Shown here piece by piece: positions 59,248 to 64,000 of a stretch of DNA of 64,000 nucleotides (positions within the stretch are counted from its first letter, which is position 1; every line of letters begins with the position of its first letter). The notes under the pieces are model-generated. The model was not told where the DNA came from. It saw only the letters and a list, made by a program, of their open reading frames with translations, and did no database searches. The position numbers and the translations under genes are program-made. Source of the DNA: Sodiomyces alkalinus F11 (taxonomy: Eukaryota; Ascomycota; Sordariomycetes; Glomerellales; Plectosphaerellaceae); NCBI RefSeq assembly GCF_003711515.1, contig NW_021167080.1, positions 3,850,381-3,914,380 of the forward strand. Direction: 5' to 3'.

Positions 59248-60594
59248 TTAACAGGAGCGTCGGCTTGTGACAGAATAAGACACGACCTCTCGACCTCTTC
59301 TCTCTGATCGTCGGTGAGGGAGGGATGGAATTGAATTGTGGAGACACGATGAGCGGAAGAAGACACCGATGACACCACAGTGATATCCTATTCCGCACTA
59401 TTGAATGGATATAGTGTCAGTGCATCGCGACTGCAGATTTTTGTGGATTCGTGCGACAGTCACCGCATGCATTAATTTCCTCGAGCCCCGCGATCTGGCT
59501 CTTCGCGGAAAGGGAGGAAAGAGCAAGGGAGGGGAGGGAGCATGGAAACAGGGGGTTCAAAAGTCAGGTATCGTCAGGGGTCAAAAAGATTACAACGTGT
59601 ATGTACACTAGAAAAGGAGAAGGTGGATCAGGTACGAAGTCCATTGTCACCGATTTGATTGGGAAGGAAACATCCGCATAGGTAGGTAGCTTGTGGCATG
59701 ATGTAAGTTGGACGCATATTTGGCGAGAGGAGAGTCCCGCTCACACAAGGTACCCAACAGTGCATTCAGTACCCGGAAATATATTCGTAAAGGTACTTTC
59801 CTAGTAATAAGGCAGCTATCGGTGCACGCCTAGCAAAACCAAGTAAATCATCTGTATAACGTAACTTGCGATTTGGATTAGGGAACAGAAATGGTTTGTT
59901 CCCGGGGTAGGAAGTGGCAGCTGTCTCGGTTCGGAACCAGGGGCTATCCGTAGGGATGTCTTGGCATTCAGGTACGGAACTCTATTAATGTCACAGACGG
60001 TGACCGGGGCGGCTTCCGAAATTCGCTTAATTCATGTACACCAACTTACTTACCTAAGGTAAGGTACCTTAGTACCTTATACCCAACTAGCCTCAACGAT
60101 TCCGCGACGCCCACGTCACATCGTCACTCGACCTCACACTTTGGACCCCCTCCGAGCTAAGGTACCTGAAACGAGACATCGAGGGGATTCTTTCCTTTTT
60201 TTCCCCATTCGTGTGCGATATATCGCCAGTCGCCAACACACGCAACATATTCAAACGATATCGACAGATTTACACCTGGATGGTTACGAGTTAAGGATAT
60301 TAAAGAAAAAGAAAAAAAAACCTGAACGAAAAGAAAAGACGAAAATCCCCCTACCATATCCGTTCGTCCCACAAATCTCTGAGAGACTGGTATCGTAAAG
60401 AAAATGATAAACAAAAAGTGAAAGACGTGGAGTACAACGTAGTTGACAGTATACCTTATGATTCGAGTCCATGCCTGTAAAAGCAAACCATGATGCGCCT
60501 ACGAGGTTCCAAGTAAACCATGCCAGTTGCAAGTCCAACAATATTATCCCAAACCTTCCCAGATTACTACCTTACATCGCGGCCCTTTCCCCCC
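59248..60594. other. Intergenic region
   Basis: No gene supported. It contains GGTACC-palindrome clusters (59745-59800, 60050-60085) and an A-rich run (60300-60335). The last few hundred bases are the likely 3' untranslated region of the phosphoesterase gene. Confidence 0.45.
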
Positions 60595-62466
60595 TCAACA
60601 ATCACCATCCCAGTTCTTCCTGATCCATTCTCCGACCTTGTACGTCAACGTCTCGTGGTCCCACTGCTCTACATCCGCGTCGCTGTAATCGCCGCCGCTA
60701 AACTTGAGCGCCGGGATGATCCACGGCTGGGTAAAGTCGATGAACACAAGGTCGACCTTATCGGGGCGGCCGTCCTCTTCCGGGAACCCCACCTCGGCCT
60801 GCACGCAGTTCGGGACCGCATACATCTTGATCGGCGAGCGCTCCGTGTCATCGCCATCGGTACCCATGTCGTCCTCGGTTGTGTAGCCCGCCAACAACTG
60901 CGGCGTCGGTACTGACATCGCTGTCTCTGCTTCGACTCCTCCTAGAGGCCGCTGGGCGGATTCGGGCCCTTTGAGCTCGAAAAAGCTGCCCTCGTCGCTG
61001 CCATCCTCGTCGTCAGTGGCCACAAAGTACTTCTTGGACGCCATGGCTTCCGGCACGTTCAGGAACTGTGTGTCCAGAGAGGCCTGGAACACGGGGCCGG
61101 CCCGGTTGATCAGAGGGAGAACCTTCTTGGCCACTTGGTAAGGGACGTCCGGGATGTAGCGGAACTTGCTCGTGAAAGGAAACACGAGGTACGTGTTGTC
61201 CTTGGTGAACGGGCCCTTGAAGATATCAAACCGCAGAGCCCCGGTGTTGGTGATGATGAGGCGCGGCTTGTCTTTCCTGTCTTGCCTCACCACCACGTCG
61301 GGTAGAACCTCGTTCTCGATCCAGGTATACATGCTCCCCTCGCCGGGGTACTTGGCTCGGCTCACCCAGAGATCCCGCGGCGCACACCCCAGCTTGTAGT
61401 CGAGGCCGAGGCTCACCCTGGCCCGATCAATCATCTCGCTCACCCCCTGACCCCGCGGCGTGGGGAAAGTCGATTCGTTCAACCCGGTGTGGTGGTAGAG
61501 GCCGTACAAGTTGTTGTCGATGTACCTGCGCGAGAAGGAAACGGACCCCCTCACCCCAGCGACCTCGTCATCCTCCGTCCTCTTTCCGATCCCGTCGACA
61601 GACGCCCACCCGATCGTCTCCATGTAACGGCCGCTCGCGATCCCGTACGACTTGTCGTCGAAGCGCCGCGCGTCCCGCACGTGGACGTGTCCGCCGAAGA
61701 AGAGAATCGGCGCGAACCAGTGCTGCTTGCGGATGGCTTCGAAGATGGCCCTGGATTCCGGCATGCGCAGGCCCACATGACCCGTCACGACGAACACGTC
61801 CGGCTTCTCCTCGCGGAGCACCTTCTGGAACCACTCCTCTCGGATCGTATCCTCCACCCGCTGGACGACCGTGTTGTTGGCGTTCTTGTCAAAGTTGAAA
61901 AGGAAGCCGAACGTCACGATCTCCAACCCTAGATTCTTCGTCCTGAACTTGCGATATCGCTGCGCCATCGGCACCAAGACGCCCGTGTTGTCGTCCAGGT
62001 AATCGAGGTTCGACGCGATGTAGTTCTCCTTGAAGTTCGGAACCGTGGTGTTGTGCTCGCGGTCGGCGGCGTCGGCCTTGTACAGCTCGTGGTTGCCCGA
62101 GCAGAGGACGTCGATGGTCTGCTCGCGGAAGATGTCATAGGTGAACAGGCCCTTAGGGCTCGAAGCATCGTAGAGACCGTTTCCCTCGACGCGGTCACCC
62201 GTGTCGATCACGATCAGGTCCACGCCTTTCTCGTCAGCCTTCCTGCGCATGTGCTCGGCGAATGATACGTAATCGCCCCAGTCCGCCGAATACTGCGGCT
62301 CTTGTAGATGGCCTCCGAGCCAGCCGTGCGAGTCGGTGGTGTGGAGGAAGTTGAGCTGGCCCCAGGAAAGCTCGCGCATCGGGGCGGCAACCGGCTGTGC
62401 AGCACCAGGCTGAGCGGCTCGAGCCAAGCGCCATAGGGCGCTGAACAGCAGTGTTGTAATTAACAT
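60595..62466 (-). CDS. Secreted/vacuolar 5'-nucleotidase-like metallophosphoesterase (YHR202W/SMN1 type)
   Basis: A single exon encodes 623 aa. An N-terminal signal peptide (MLITTLLFSALWRLARA) directs it to the secretory route. The calcineurin-like phosphoesterase fold follows with all metal-binding blocks visible: HTTDSHGW (Asp45, His47), VIDTGDRVEGNG (Asp88/Asp91 region), CSGNHELY (Asn125, His126), VVTGHVGLRM and FFGGHVHVRD. The C-terminal half holds the 5'-nucleotidase substrate domain with a NTGALRFDIFKGPFTKDNTY segment. Such enzymes remove phosphate from nucleoside monophosphates using two metal ions. Length and block order match yeast YHR202W (about 600 aa), a vacuolar AMP-directed enzyme. 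There is no GPI or membrane segment at the C-terminus. Divergently arranged with the GatA gene, 492 bp between starts. The family is firm; substrate and location are inferred. Confidence 0.92.
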   Translation of the reverse strand: MLITTLLFSALWRLARAAQPGAAQPVAAPMRELSWGQLNFLHTTDSHGWLGGHLQEPQYSADWGDYVSFAEHMRRKADEKGVDLIVIDTGDRVEGNGLYDASSPKGLFTYDIFREQTIDVLCSGNHELYKADAADREHNTTVPNFKENYIASNLDYLDDNTGVLVPMAQRYRKFRTKNLGLEIVTFGFLFNFDKNANNTVVQRVEDTIREEWFQKVLREEKPDVFVVTGHVGLRMPESRAIFEAIRKQHWFAPILFFGGHVHVRDARRFDDKSYGIASGRYMETIGWASVDGIGKRTEDDEVAGVRGSVSFSRRYIDNNLYGLYHHTGLNESTFPTPRGQGVSEMIDRARVSLGLDYKLGCAPRDLWVSRAKYPGEGSMYTWIENEVLPDVVVRQDRKDKPRLIITNTGALRFDIFKGPFTKDNTYLVFPFTSKFRYIPDVPYQVAKKVLPLINRAGPVFQASLDTQFLNVPEAMASKKYFVATDDEDGSDEGSFFELKGPESAQRPLGGVEAETAMSVPTPQLLAGYTTEDDMGTDGDDTERSPIKMYAVPNCVQAEVGFPEEDGRPDKVDLVFIDFTQPWIIPALKFSGGDYSDADVEQWDHETLTYKVGEWIRKNWDGDC

Positions 62467-62958
62467 CGTTGCGGCTGGTTGGGAAGAGATCCCACCAGGA
62501 TGTTGCTCTTCTGTTGCTGTTACTGTTGCTATTTCTCTAGCTGTATGGTCGTTTGTTCTTTGTTCTCGTGTTCGTCCTCGTTGTGGTCGATGTTGTTGTT
62601 CCCTCCAGGCACTTTAATGTGCCTCGATCCTCAATCCGAAGGAACCCCAGCAGGCTGCAGGTACAGTTCAAGCTACTAAAGGTTCTACGTGTACAGTGTA
62701 TTAATAAGAGACGGACGGGTCCCGTGGTCTGCCTCCAGATAAGCCATCAAGGTTGTACCTCATGCAGGTTGGGTACGTACCTACCTTAAACACGGTCTGG
62801 TGATCGTTATCCGCACGGCCCTGTCCCGCCTGAGCGAACAGGTCGGACTCTCTTCCGATTAACAGTCCGGATTTTCGATTGCATCGACCACCAAAACCCC
62901 GAGAGCCAGTGGCTAGCCGAATCGCAGGGGGACGACTCGTCAAGAAGAGTAGCACCAT
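62467..62958. promoter_or_regulatory. Divergent promoter between phosphoesterase and GatA genes
   Basis: The 492-bp gap separates two outward-facing start codons and must hold both promoters. A pyrimidine/TGTTGC-rich stretch lies near 62500-62580, on the phosphoesterase side. No TATA box or named factor site can be assigned. Confidence 0.6.
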
Positions 62959-64000
62959 ATGTCTCTTCATGTGAGGCTCTCGCGCCTAAACCTACGGCTC
63001 GGGGCCGCCCCTGGCCATGCGCAGAAAATAATCAGAACCCAAATCCGATGCCACCATCACTATGAGCTCAACCACTTCGTGCAGCGAGGCAAGTCGCATC
63101 GACCTATCTCCTCTCCCTCCCTTTCAACGCTGACTTCCCTTTTTGCTAAGCAGCTCCCGCGGAAACTACAGCGGTTGGTAGCAAACCCGGCACCACCAGC
63201 TTCAGGCTAGCCGTCAAGGACAATTTCGCGACAAAAGACCTCCCGACGACCTGCGCATCTTCCATCCTCGCCGGTTACTCCAGTCCCTTCGAGGCCACCA
63301 TCGTGCGCCAGCTACGCGACCGGGGTGCAGTTGTGGTGGGGAAGACCAACATGGACGAGTTTGGAATGGGCTCGCATTCGACTCATTCGTCCCACGGCCC
63401 GGTGTTGAACCCCCTCTCGGAGGTGCCACCAACCTCGGCAGGAGGCAGCTCGGGCGGTAGTGCCGTCGCCGTGCGGGTCGGGGACGCCGACATCGCCCTG
63501 GGCACCGACACAGGCGGCTCGATCCGTCTGCCTGCGGCGTACTGCGGCGTCGTGGGCTACAAGCCCTCCTACGGCATGTTGTCGAGATGGGGCGTCGTGC
63601 CATATGCCAACTCTCTCGACACGGTTGGGCTGTTTGCTCGCGATGCGACTGCCATTGAGAACCTGGTGTTCGGGACGAAGCTGGACGAGGAACATGATCC
63701 CAACGACCCGACGTCGCTTTCCACTAACTTCCGCACATCCCATCGAACACGACAACAACAACAACAACAACAACAACAACAGGAGAAGGGCCCGATCAGG
63801 GTTGGTGTGCCACTGGAATACAACATCGAGGAGCTGGACCCTCTTATTCGCACGGCTTGGTCCGATGCAGCCAATGTTCTTTCAGACGCCGGGGTCGAGA
63901 TTGTGCCGGTCTCGCTCCCCTCGACAAGACAGGCCCTGGCCGCCTACTACGTCATCGCCCCCGCAGAGGCATCCTCCAACCTAGCAAAGTACGACGGCGT
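62959..64000 (+). CDS. HER2: Mitochondrial glutamyl-tRNA(Gln) amidotransferase subunit A (3' end outside window)
   Basis: GatA is the amidase subunit of the complex that turns Glu-tRNA(Gln) into Gln-tRNA(Gln) in mitochondria (yeast Her2). Exon 1 is 62959-63088; exon 2 starts at 63154 and runs past the window end, so about 325 residues are seen. The 65-nt intron uses a GC donor (GAG|GCAAGT), a CTGAC branch and a CAG acceptor. Phase 1 on both sides gives YELNHFVQR-APAETTAVG. The Arg-rich start (MSLHVRLSRLNLRLGAA) fits mitochondrial import. The amidase-signature triad is present: Lys65 (LAVKDN), cis-Ser142 (AGGSSGGSA) and nucleophile Ser166 (TDTGGSIRLPA). A run of ten Gln near residue 245 (CAA repeat, 63749-63781) interrupts the region after DPNDPTSLS. 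The frame has no stop up to 64000. Confidence 0.93.
63749..63781 (+). repeat. (CAA)n repeat coding poly-Gln in GatA
   Basis: Ten consecutive Gln codons (CAA, ending CAG), in frame within the GatA coding region just after a variable loop. Confidence 0.9.

Noticed and set aside
59184..59378. 64-codon minus-strand open frame
   Set aside because: Its last third lies in the transposon's inverted repeat, and the rest resembles no known protein; a chance frame across the element border.

Overview
The window is nuclear DNA from a filamentous ascomycete, most likely a member of the Sordariomycetes, perhaps Sordariales. GC-rich genes carry short introns (about 60-110 nt) with CTAAC/CTGAC-type branch points. 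Between them lie AT-rich, TpA-rich blocks that look like repeats eroded by RIP (repeat-induced point mutation). Gene content (a PRO45/SLMAP-like STRIPAK protein, Mgr2, a YHR202W-like phosphoesterase, mitochondrial GatA) also points to this group. The organism is an inference.

Layout. 1-1981: a small five-exon MGR2/ROMO1 gene on the minus strand. 1982-9232: a RIP-eroded Ty1/copia LTR retrotransposon on the minus strand, which also carries a spliced ORF remnant on the opposite strand. 10651-13123: the FHA-domain, tail-anchored protein (+). 17.9-19.4 kb: a low-complexity hypothetical gene followed by a GC-rich minisatellite. 21715-26180: a four-exon Cid1-family nucleotidyltransferase (-). 28107-28479: a MITE with TTA target duplication. 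34235-36082: a five-exon conserved fungal gene of unknown function (-). 41377-42786: an SLC35F-type transporter (-). 44126-46736: a two-exon disordered protein (-). 47800-59247: a large TIR element, itself RIP-eroded, interrupted by a second copia element (52898-59092) with a perfect GTTAC duplication. 60595-62466: a secreted or vacuolar 5'-nucleotidase-like phosphoesterase (-). 62959-64000: the 5' part of the mitochondrial glutamyl-tRNA(Gln) amidotransferase A gene (+), divergent from the phosphoesterase and cut by the window edge.

The genes are not a cluster with one shared job. Two are mitochondrial (MGR2, GatA), one is a signalling scaffold, one acts on RNA and one is a membrane transporter. 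The most unusual content is in the repeats: the antisense spliced ORF inside copia element 1, the nested TIR element with 55-bp termini and a dispersed 11-mer motif, and two different copia families whose primer-binding sites both match an initiator-tRNA anticodon half. Exon joins were worked out by hand from splice signals and reading phase. They are consistent in phase throughout but were not checked against transcripts.
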